A stretch of 64,000 bases of DNA, from positions 14,616,001 through 14,680,000 of the forward strand of contig NC_133026.1 of the NCBI RefSeq assembly GCF_048771995.1, in the 5' to 3' direction. Position 1 is the first letter of the stretch. Each line of letters begins with the position of its first letter. The notes beneath the pieces were generated by a model that was not told the DNA's origin, ran no database searches, and worked only from the letters and a program-made list of their open reading frames with translations. Source of the DNA: Taeniopygia guttata (lineage: Eukaryota > Chordata > Aves > Passeriformes > Estrildidae). The translations under genes were made by a program, and so were the position numbers. Shown here piece after piece: positions 38,601-50,600 of the stretch.

Positions 38601-41600
38601 TCTGGCTGTTCCTGAGGTCCTGTCACTTGTCACCAGAGAAAAGAGGTCAGTGGCTGCCCCTTGGTTCATGTTTCTGGCTGAGTGTTATAATGAGTGATGA
38701 AGCTGCTCTGTTCCTAAGATACCCTCTGTCTCTGGGCTGAGTGCTTCCACTGCATCCCTTTTTTTTGGGATTATCAGATCCCATGGTGAGCCAGTATAGG
38801 ATGCTAACCTGATGGAAAACTAACTTGGATGCTGGGAAAAGTGAGCAGATTTTTAGGATTTTCTTTTATGGACTCTTTAACTTATAATGCAAATTTGGCT
38901 GACCATTAGTAAAAAGTAAAAGGAATGAAGTTTGGAGAACAGTACCATTGTCCTGAAATTACTGGATCAAGTTAGCATTACAGCACTCCTAAAATTGTAA
39001 TTACAGTGGCATTCTGTGTCAACATAGAATGGTTGTTGGTTCTAGCCAGACAACCTTTCTATCCAGAAAGGTTGTCTGGATAGAAGCACAGCTAATAGGT
39101 TGAAAATAGTTAAATGTAAAAATGAAAACCAGTTTCAGGGAGAATAAACTACTTTGAATAAGTACATGTTGTGAAATGGTATGTGTAAAAGATCCAAGGG
39201 AAGCAAGCTGGGATAGAAAGGGAAGAAATTTCAAAGCAGCCTGCTGTGGTGTTAAGCAGTTCACGATGAGGGTTTTTGTAAAACAAATGCAGGTACTTCA
39301 GTGTTATTTCAGTCAGAAGAGTACATTATGAAAAAAATGTGACTACAGTGAAAGTGGAAACTTGTTAATAGGAACAAATAATATGTGAACAATTTGTGTT
39401 TACATGAAAGGTGTATCTTGAAAGAAGGAACAAGGTGAGACCATCTAACAATGGAGGTGTAGAATAAGATGAGACTATTCTGTGAATGTTCATAGTTTCA
39501 GGAAGTTTTTCTTGATTGTACTTGATACTTGAGATGGTTGAAATGTTTCATGCATCTTAGTGGGGGGGTTTTGTCTTTGGTATTCATTTTAAAAAGACTT
39601 TTTAAATTTAGTGAAGCAGTTAAGTCAGTGTAATGGGTAACTGCTGCCAAAGGGGATCATCTTTCTCTCTTCTGCATTTCCCCAGTGCTTTGCATACACA
39701 CATCCTGGCAGTTCAGGGAGCCAATTTTTCAGATGACTAATTGTTTCTAATTGTTTTCAGGGGAAATAACAGGACAGTGATGGCTTTTTGTGGAATTGGT
39801 TCCCATAGCTGTCATCATAGATTCAGTCTGACATAAGGCTGTGGTAGTATGGAGAATGACAGCAAGGGGCACAAGACTGAACCTTGTGGTGGTGGCTGTT
39901 AGATAAGTTTCATTCTAACATGACTTTGAGCTTGACTAACCCATCTAAAATTCATGCCAGGAATTTAAAGAAACAGTCTGGAATAATTATACAGCTATTT
40001 GAGAACTTTAGAGGGGCAGATGATCTTTGAGGAGAAAGAGAAAATGCACTAAAACATGCTTTTAAACAAGCAAACAAACAAATAAAAAAAACCCATAAAA
40101 CCCTTCAAAAATCCCAACCCAAAACCTCATAACAGTCAACAAACTGTTGAAAAGGTGGAAGCTGGAGGGTTACAAACAAGTTATCTTACCCACAGTTCCT
40201 GAAGGAATAGGGATAATGTAAATTATTTGGCCCTGGTGATGACCTGGAAGATACTAATCTCTATGAACACCTAATAAGAGGTTTTTAAGAAGAAACCCCA
40301 GTAACCTGGTTGAACTTTGTTTTGTGGCAGGGCACAGGACCTAATGGATAGTGGTGTAAAAAAGGCTTTTTGATACTGCTCTGTTATGCAGTGAATGGGA
40401 GCAGTTGTGTAGTAGAAATAAATCTGCTTGGAAAACTGTATCTAGAAATAGGACGGGCAAAGTGAAAGAATTTCTTGAATTTCCTAGGTGGTCTGTCTTT
40501 AAATGCCAGGTGATGTTTTTCTACAGTATCTACATACGAATTATTCTGTAACATGAAAGGCAGCCAGAAAGTTTGATTAGGATTTGAATTTAATATCATT
40601 CTGACAAATTGATGAAACCACTGCATTTTTAAATGGAAAGCTGTGGATTCAAATGAATGAGGTGTTGCATCTTGGTGGGAGTCATCAGCTGTGCAATCAC
40701 AGTGGAGAATGACTGAAGAATAGAAACTATAAGGTGTAGTGGGTTAGTTAATAGTAGATATTTAGCATCTTTCTTGTTAAAAATTACTGCTTTCAGAGTT
40801 AACAATTGCACCTGATTTATATGTATCACTGTCGTGGTTTAGCATAGCTTGGTTTTTAGTTACAGAGAAAAGTCCATCACTTTTACAGAAAGTGATTCTC
40901 TGTGAGAAATGCTAACAGCTTCCTCCGGACTCAACAAAACCAATCAGCTGGCTAGTTCTGAATACTGGCTATTAAACCACTTAAAGCTGAACGTGCCTCT
41001 GTGAAATGACACTTAAAAACGAACAAACTCCAGGAAAATTCTCTTGCTTCCGGCCCTTGAACAGGTAATTGGATGCGGGCCCAGCCCTCAGCGCGGCTCG
41101 GCAGATTCTGCCACCGCCGAGCTCCAGCCAGGGCCGGCGGGCCGGGCTGGCTCTGCTCGGCTCCGGGCCGGGCTGGCTCTGCTCGGCTCCGGGCCGGGCT
41201 GGCTCTGCTCGGCTCCGGGCCGGGCTGGCTCTGCTCGGCTCCGGGCCGGGCTGGCTCTGCTCGGCTCCGGGCCGAGCCGGCTCTGCCCCGGCTGGGAGCC
41301 GCCAGACCGCCCTGCCGGTGCCGCGGGAGCACCGTGCGGCTGAGAGCAGAGGCGGGGCTGCAGCCCCGCGGCCACACAGCCGTGCAGCCCCGCAGGGATC
41401 AGAGAACCCTCTGCAGGCCCGGCAAGATACCAGCTCTTGCAGTGCACGGGTGAAACTTGCAGACAACAATCCTCTCTCAAGTGAGAGAAAAGGAAAGGGT
41501 GAAGAAAACAACATGGAGACACTGAGGCCTGTGAAGGAGGAGTCAAATCCCAGATGGGAGGAGAATGAGGAGATGCCTTAGTCTTGGGCTGAAATTCTCT

Positions 41601-44600
41601 TGCAAGGCTATGGCAAAGATATAATTGATACATCAGACCCTTTCCCCCCCCATAACTCCTGGAATGCATTGGGGGGCTATAGCGTTCTAACCACAGCTGT
41701 GAGCAGAGGCACCCCATTGAAGCAAACAGATGCTGAAGTAGCGGTGATCCAATAAGAAGTGGATCCAGAGAGAAATGAGAGAGATGAGAAACCTTGCTCC
41801 AGGGATGGAAGAAGTAAACCTCTGTTCCCAGAGATAATAGAAGAGGACTTTTGTTTCTGTATTAGAACAGCTCATCCTTAAAATTACACCCCAATAAGCT
41901 GAGATGACCCATGCTGGTAGTTGTGGGAAGACTGCCAAACCGTGGCAGGGATTTCATGATTGCAGATTTCCGGGTGGCTGCTATTCGTGAAAATTAAAAC
42001 CAAGAGAGAGCTGTTTGTTGTGGAAAAATCTCCATGGCATGGCAGGAGAGACTCCTCTCCTTAAGTGAACTGAAGAAAAATTATTTTAAAACTGGTAAAC
42101 TGATTGAAAATACCAAATTTTCAATCTTTGTGTTGTCAGTGGTAAAGAAAGGAAGAGTTGTGGGGAGAAGTGTTCTGAAGGTTTATACTGATTCTTACTA
42201 TTCTTCTTTTAGTTCTGTTAATAAAGCTTTCTTTATACTCTTTATACAAAGTTTTGAGCCTGCTTTTGCTTTTCTCCTAATTCTTATCTCACAGCAGAAA
42301 ATGAGTAAATAATTCTAGGGAGTGCCCCGGCATTGGGCCAGCACTCAACCCACCTCAGTTACCAGGATTGAGAGAGACGTGCTGAGCCACCAGCTGAGAT
42401 ACTGAAGTTGGGGGCAAAGTTGCTCTTGTGGGTTTGTCCAAATAAATTAAAACTTTAATGCATGGAAGCATAAGGAGAAGTTGCCTTGTCTGCTTAGTTT
42501 CTTCTGTTTAGTGGAGTGTCTTTTGGAGTGAATTGAAATTGATATGAACAATTAACAAGCAGGTTAACTTTTTTCAGTGGGAGAAATTTCATCCAGTTGC
42601 TTTTCATAATATGTGGCACTGCTGAGGCTGCTCACATACTGAATATTTTTGTAATTGGGATGAAAGGCAAAACTACTATTTGTGCTTTTGTTTTAAGAAT
42701 ACTGTTAAGATTTATTTAAATACAGGTAACTTTAACCTGTTAGTAAAGAACTGTTGGCTACTGGTATTTACTAGTTGTATCCATGTTAGAGGTAGATCAG
42801 AGAAATTGGATTCTTAATTTAGTGTGTGACATCCTTTTCTTCTCTGAAATAAAGCATTTTTTTGCTGTTGAGAGACACAAGCTGGGATAAATACACAATG
42901 GAACCTTAATATTATTATAAAACCATTGAGCATTTGCATAACTAAAAGAACATTGGCTATTATTATCTATTTGATGCAGAATCCTACTGGGCTATATGAA
43001 GATAAAGCTTAGTTCCCTGTTAGGCAACAAGTTGTAACTGTGTAATCCTGAGGAATTATTACAGTTTACAAAATACTGAGATGTCTGACAGCAGTAGTTC
43101 AGTAAAAGGTAGAAAATAAATTAGTTTGTCCATACCCAGGAAGGTCCTAGGTGACATGTGTGTGTGTCTGGACTTAACAAATGCTGCAGTGAGTTCTGCT
43201 TGCAAATCTGCTTATGCCTTGTTCTCACGATTGGTCTCTTTCATGAAGAAGCTTTTTAACCGGCGGACAGATGTGAAATAATGTCTGCAGCTTGTGTGAA
43301 GATATGACTCAAATCCTGTGAATTGTTTTAGCAGAATTACATGTTAGAACACAGTTGAATTTCAGGCTGTGCCAACTTGCAGTTTACAATAAAGGCTATT
43401 TTATAATCTTCTTGATTACTTTTTCTAAAGTTTAGACAGAAGATCTTAATTGCCCTTATTGTACCAAAGTAATTAAATTGAAGTCAGACAGCCAAAGATA
43501 TAATAAGGTCATATGGATAAACATTTTTCTGCAGTTCCTGCTTTCAAGTATTTCAGTCTTTCGAGTATTTCTCAGCAGTTCACTGAGAGATGTATTGGCA
43601 TAGCTATTGTAGCACTGGTTTACTGAGCACCTGGGGAGGAACAGAATAGAAACGTAGGAAACCAGCACTGCTAATAAGGAAGAAAATACATTGTTGTATT
43701 GTCAGTAAACTACTTAAAGACATGCACACAGCTGTGTGGTTTCTGTTAGTAACTGTATGAACCCTGCTGATACTACTCACTGTCTTGACAGAAATACAGG
43801 GAGAATGGATTGCATTTTTACTGTTTTTTGATGGATTAGGAGAAGGAAAGGGAGGGTAATGGGAAGCATTGCAATAAATGAGAACGTCTTCAAGAGTCAT
43901 TTATTAGGTAAAATCGTTGCTGTTCATTGGCAATGATGGCAAAGCCTCCTATGTGGTTTTCTGACGTTACTGATAATGGCTAAGGCAACTCTAGAGTAGT
44001 ACTGGAGTCAATATCTATCTGCATCTACTTGTTACAATCTGTATGTGTAGTCAGCCCTAAGTGTCTCCCCAGAAACACCCGAGTGCGGTTTGCGTGTCGG
44101 GGTGTGCGGGGGGACAGCGCCACCTGCCGGGGAACCTCCGGCTGGGCAGCGCCCTTCGGGTGCGGCCGGCGCTCCTGAGCTCCGGGCTTTGCAGAGAAAC
44201 ACGCCTCCTTCAACCTGAGCGAGGCTGAGCGCTGCAAGTATTTTCTCAGGTTTTCATTTCACTTTTTTATTTATAGGAACATCATTTGCAGCGGGCTATC
44301 TCAGCACAACAAGTCTATGGAGAGAAGAGGGATAACATGGTTATACCGGTTCCAGAAGCAGAAAGTAATATTGCATACTATGAATCTATATATCCTGGAG
44401 AATTTAAAATGCCAAAGCAGCTGATTCACATACAGCGTAAGTAAAGTAACTCATTCATTGACGTCTACATTGCATCTGCTTTCTCCAGGCAGCAGCTAAC
44501 GGAAGGAGAAGACACAGTCTAGCTGTGCCAAGGGTTGGATGTTAGGAAAAAGTTTTCTACAGAAAGAGTGATAAAGTAGTAGAATTATCTGCCCAGGGAG

Positions 44601-47600
44601 GTGGTAGAGTCACCATCCCTGGATGTGTTTATTGGATATGGCACTCAGTGCCATGGTTTAGTTGAGGTGTTAGGGCTTGGGTTGGATGTGATCTTGAAGG
44701 TCTCTTCCAGCCTTATGATTCTGTGAGAATTTAATGTTGCTAGTAGTTAAGACATTATTCATAAATGTCTGTTGAGCTCTCCTCAAGACTGTTTCCTGAA
44801 AATTAATTTTTTCAACATAGGGTTGAAAAAATGTTGAAAAATATTACTTGCTAAAGAAGTATGTTCCATATTAACAGTTTGGAGGGAAATTTAGGTTTGC
44901 TAGCAAGCACAGACACAAATCTATTTAATGAGGAAGATACATAATGCATATCTAAGAAAGAGAATACTTGTCCCTGAAGCATCTCCAGGATAAAATGGCA
45001 GTAGAGTTGGACTGGGGAGCCAACCAGAAACAACAATAGCAGTAGAAGTATTTGCCTATGCCTGGTGCAAGTATTCTATATCTAAAAGCAGATGGGGTTT
45101 GATATCACTGATGACTTGGAAATTTGTTGTAGTTTTGCTTTTTTTTGGAAGATAGCAGCTATTTGCTATGGACATGACCCTTCATGTGAGCACCACATTA
45201 CTTCAGATAACTTTGGAAAAAAATCATAAAAAATACAGTCTGTTGCAGAATTCTTTTGTATGGTGCAATGAGCAGAATTGAAAAAGCAGTATCTGTGCTA
45301 TGTGACTAATTAACTTTGGTTAAATGCTAGACTTGTATGTCATTCTGAGCCTCAGTAATGGCTTAAAATATTGGAATTGTTGAATAGTGTGGGTTGGAAG
45401 AGATCTTTAAAGATCACCTAGGTCCAAGCTCCCTGCAATGAGAGGAGTTTAACTTTATCAAGTTGCTCGGAGCCTGGTCCAGCCTGACTGTGAATGTTCC
45501 CAGGTATGGGCATCCACCGGTTTTCAGGCAACCTGTTATAGTGTTTCACCACCCTTGTTGTAAAAAAGTCATTGTACTTCCTTCCTACTAGCAGTCTTCC
45601 ATCCTGATATTAAGGTTATACATTTCATTCTTATTTTCCTTATCTAGCTGTTCTAACAGCTGGAATTGTGAATTTTAAGCTAGATATGTATTCTACCTAT
45701 TTATTTATTAAAACTAGATATGTGTTTTCATGTGTGCACTTGGAAAGAAATTTGTGTCTCTTACCAACCACAGCAGTTTAAATGAAGCATGAGAACTAGG
45801 GAGTCACGTCTCAAATGCAGTGATGCATTTTCGTAGGATACCATGGAAAACAGTTTTTTGCATTCTGCAAGACATTGCTTGTATTTGGAGATACTTTGCT
45901 ACACAGGGTAGGTCATGTTGGGCCAGTGTAGTCTGACTCATCTACATCACAAAAATCATTGATGAGAATATGTTAAGATCATTGTAATACAGTCTGCACA
46001 TGCTTTGTTAGGAGTACCTTTGATGTATGTTTGGGCTGAAATCTGACCTGCTGATCATACAATACATAAAACTCCAGAATGCTTGGCAGCATTGAAGATT
46101 TTAATGAATCTAGAAATGTCTTACCGAAGCAGTGAGGCAGTAAGCTGTTAGTTGGTTTGACCACTAATAATTTTTCATTGGTTAAGAAAACTGTAACAAG
46201 TAGATGTCAACTTTTATGCATGATTTTTAACAGTAACTTTTTTCAAGAAAAAACCTCAATGTTTACATCCATGTGGAAGTAGCATTATTACAACATTCAA
46301 ACAAGTCATTTTGGTTTTCTCCTGAGAAGTGTGGTGTGTGCTGTGCATGCTATTAGAACAAGACATTTTTGTAGTAAAACTAACTTTTGGCTTTCACTGT
46401 ATCATTTAGCTTTTAGTTTGGATGCTGAACAGCCAGATTATGACTTGGATTCGGAAGATGAGATCTTTGTGAATAAGTTGAAGAAAAGAATGGACATCTC
46501 TCCTTTGCAATTTGAGGAGATGATAGACAGACTAGAAAAGGGCAGCGGTCAGCAGGTACAATGGTACTTTGAATAAAGAATTTGAAAGACTCTGTGCATT
46601 ACTGTATGAAAGTGACATGCTGGGTTTTACATTTAGCCAGTCAGCCTGCAAGAGGCCAAGCTGTTGCTGAAGGAAGATGATGAATTGATCAGAGAGGTAT
46701 ATGAGTACTGGATTAAAAAGAGGAAAAATTGTCGAGGTCCTTCACTTATTCCAGCAGTGAAGCAGGAAAAACGAGATGGTTCCAGCACAAATGACCCTTA
46801 TGTTGCTTTTAGAAGACGAACAGAAAAGATGCAGACGCGAAAAGTAAGTGTATCAGTGCCTCCCTCAGCTTTTCTTTCTGTTCATTCTCCCTCTTTCCAA
46901 AAGTTGTTTATATAAAGAAAAAATTTACAGCGAGGTACAACATAATAAGAAATTGAATGTTCTCTTTTTAATTTGCAAGGGCAAAAAACATAAAACAGCT
47001 TTAGTTGCACTATCAAATGAAAGTTTATATTCACTTTTTCACTAAATTTACTGTTAAACCTACTTAGGCTGTTGGCAAGCTGTGTATCACTGATAACATT
47101 CACATGCTTCTCTTTGGCTTAGCACATGACTTGTCTTTTTTTTTAATATACCTAAATATTTATAACTTACTTTAATTCAGATTACTTAAATGATGTGGGG
47201 AAACACGTGTTTTATGTATCTACAGAATCGAAAAAATGATGAAGCTTCTTATGAGAAGATGCTGAAGCTGCGTCGAGATCTGAGTCGTGCAGTAACCATC
47301 CTGGAGATGATAAAAAGGAGGGAAAAAAGCAAGAGAGAGTTGCTGCATTTAACACTGGAAATTATGGAAAAGAGGTAATGTTTATTGAAAATTTGCTGCA
47401 GAAGGCTTTGGAAACTATTTTATATTTGGATTGCTGCAAATATTTGAACAGTGGGAGATTTTTAAAATAAGTTCAGACTGTTTCGCATTTACAGGATAGG
47501 CAAATCTGAATATGCTATGGAGAAAAAAATAAAACATTAGGAAGTTGCTTATTAAGAGAGGGCTATTGTCATATTAAGCTACATTGTTTTATTATGTGTG

Positions 47601-50600
47601 TAGATACTTTCAAACTTAGGTATCTACTCTGTATATTATACCAGAAGAGAGATCATAGTTTCAAGCGAAGTCATTTGAAATTGTGTGTTAAGTAAGTAGT
47701 TTAAGGAAATCCCAGCTGTTTTTAAGGCAAATTTCAATCATTACTATTCTTCTTTGATTTAATGATCTCTATTCTTTGCAAAAAAAATTTGATATAATAC
47801 CCTCTTGAGGAAAACAAGCATTTCATGCAGTATTAAATGTGAGAGTCATCTCCAGCTAGTGCTTCTTTCGCCATCCTGTTGATTGTCTGTGTTGTGGGCC
47901 AAATGCTCTGCCAAGTGTCACTTTCTCAGTTGACTGAGGATCACAGTTGTATTTTGGAGTTGTCTTTTAGTTGATACTTAGAATCTTAATAGAACTTTCT
48001 AGCCTAAGGTTCCATGCATGAAAATAAATGTTGTGAGTCAATACCTTAAAACTGCAGAAATGACTTCTTAGTCTGGGTTTTTAGGGAGACAAGCTGAACT
48101 TGCTCTACTAGGGCACTTCTTTTAAGCCCTGAGCATTTTCAGCAGAAACAGGGGAGAGAAATAATGAAGATTTTTCCAGTTGCTTTTTAAAGAAAATAAG
48201 GTATTGAATAAAGACTTGGAATACCTCCCTCGGAATAGAGAACTGCATTTCATCTCAGTATTTGTCACAGGACTTGAAATGTAATGTTTCGTGGATCTAC
48301 TTATTGAAAGTGCTCTGTTACACAAAAGAAGGAGGATTCATATAAAAGGCATTCTGTTTTATTGTTAAAACTTTTTGAATAATAAATTCTTTAAATGGTG
48401 CCTATCCCCAAGGAAAAGGGTGGGTAACCCTCTCCTTTTCTTTGCAGTGTTGCCTTTTAGAAATGCTTTACAGAGTAGTTGTCCTTTTTCATCTGTCAGC
48501 ATTATTAATTGCAATGAGTTTTCTATGTTATTAATCTCCTCCTCTCGACTAATACTTTCTGCACTTCTTGCTGATATACTGGATATCCCTTTTATCCCAG
48601 GTTGCAAGCATTGATTTGTTTTTCTCAATTTTTTACCAGATGGATATTGTACTCTAACAAATAAAATTTATTCTGATTTCAGGTATAATTTGGGTGACTA
48701 CAGTGGAGAGATCATGTCTGAAGTCATGGCACAGCGGCAGCCGCTGAAACCCACCTATGCTATTCCCATTATTCCTGTGACTAACAGCAGTTCTTTTAAA
48801 CACCAAGAAGCTATGGAACTTAAAGAGTATAAAGTAAAAGTAAGTCATGTCAATAACAAAGTTTCTGTTTGTGCTGTGAAGTGTACAAAATACACCATTT
48901 TAGGATTGGAGGAGGGAGGAAGCTTTTTGGAACTGACAGTAGGGTAGAAAAGCTGTAAGTGAAATAAAATGGCTTTGTTCTGTTGGAGTTTGAAGGATAA
49001 CATATTACCAACATTCCTCAAGATAGAAATAAAGGAAGTACAGACAAACTACAGACAAAAGGACACATGCAAATGTGTTCTTATTCAGGAGGAGGGAAAC
49101 ATTTCTCTTTACTACTGTCCATAAAGTTGGGATGTACTCCTGTCCATAAAATTAGGTATTGTATGAAGATAGAACTAATTATGTGAATACCATGTATTGT
49201 TCTAAGCTATGTAGTTAATTTAATATGGAGGGTTAGGGTTTGTTTTGTTTCTTAAATATGATCCATTGATAATTCTCTCTCTGCTGTATATCTTTGGTTT
49301 CATATTTAAGTAAAATATCAAATAATCTTATTTGATTTAGACAGCTGACAAGTACTTTTCTCCCTGCAGGCTTTAATTTTGTGTCATACAAACCATAGCT
49401 ACAGTGCGAACAACAGAGCATGTTAAATAGGTCAGGTGACACAGGATAAATGCTGAGGTACAATTTGAATTTTAAACCAAGGCAACTTGTAACTGAAGAA
49501 TATCCAGAGGCTGTTCTGAATCTGACATGGTGGCTTTAATCAGTGAATTCTTCCACTGGCAGTAAAGCATTGTCCTTGTGATTGCTGGTGTGTACTTGCT
49601 TATCAGTGATGTGGATCAGTGCAGTGTCCCACAGCTTGGAAGCTTGGGAAATACTCTTAAACTTGACTTTGCATAGTATGGGGAAACATTTTTAATATAA
49701 ACATGTTTAATTTTTAGAGACTTTGTAAGACTATAGGTCTCTTTGAGAAGTCTATTTTTGCTTTCAGAGCATTGTTTGGTACTTAGTAATACCCTGACAC
49801 TGCATAAATGGCTATCAATTAAAAATGCTAGGAAATAAAGAAGGTGCCTCATAGAGAGATCGTGATACATATTTTGGTCTCTTTCTCCAAAGTAGTACTG
49901 TTATCTTAACTGCTAGTGAGTTACCTACCACAGATAGAGCAAACAGTGCTTGATTTCATATTGTCTGTTCAGTGTTTCAGTTACTGGAAATGAAGTTCAG
50001 ACACTCTGAAATGAATGCATGTTTTATTGGGAACATGGTAGAGAGATGAGTTCATGTTAGTAGCTTGCTTACATAGGAGTTGATTTAAACTCCTCTTTTA
50101 ATGTAATTTTTTTCTGTGTGTAATTTTGCACTGCTCTCATTTTTCTTGCAGCAAGATAAACCTGATGTTATTAGACCCAAAAGAAAGTATGAGAAGAAGC
50201 CAAAAGTCTTACCTTCGTCCGCTGCTGCTACTCCTCAACAGACAAGTCCTGCTGCACTGCCAGTCTTTAATGCTAAAGATTTGAATCAGTATGATTTTCC
50301 TAGCTCAGATGATGAACCTCTTTCCCAGGTAGGACCTGTAGTGTTTTATGCTGCTCTTTGGGAAACAGCAGAAGTAAAACTCAGGAATTGTCTGATGCCT
50401 CTCCTCATACACCACTCTCACCCTATCCCCTCTTCAAAGGTTTTGTCTGGTTCTTCGGAGGCTGAGGAAGAAAATGATCCCGACGGTCCTTTTGCCTTCC
50501 GTAGGAAAGCAGGCTGTCAGTACTATGCTGTAAGTAGAATTTCCTTGTGCATTGTAAGACAGTGTCATTGTGTGAAAACATCTCATGTTTAATTGCTTAA

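Larger units (their letters stand above)
17636..44276 (+). other. EPC1: EPC1 intron 1 (26.6 kb)
   Basis: Non-coding. Apart from the repeats listed separately (SINE 18642, CR1 24869 and 38400, ERVL-type LTR 40830, tandem duplication 31440, hairpins 38276 and 39046) I see only unique AT-rich sequence. The longer open frames, for example 22670-23005 (+) and 33718-34119 (-), match no family I recognise and show no splice or domain support. Confidence 0.85.
44437..46409 (+). other. EPC1: EPC1 intron 2
   Basis: 1973 bp, non-coding, largely made of two CR1 fragments in opposite orientation (44500-44727 on +, 45384-45625 on -). Between and after them I see only AT-rich sequence. Confidence 0.85.

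Noticed and set aside
40952..41717. Overlapping proteins of 126-209 codons on both strands
   Set aside because: All are translations of the 26-bp minisatellite, whose unit is not a multiple of three, inside an LTR.
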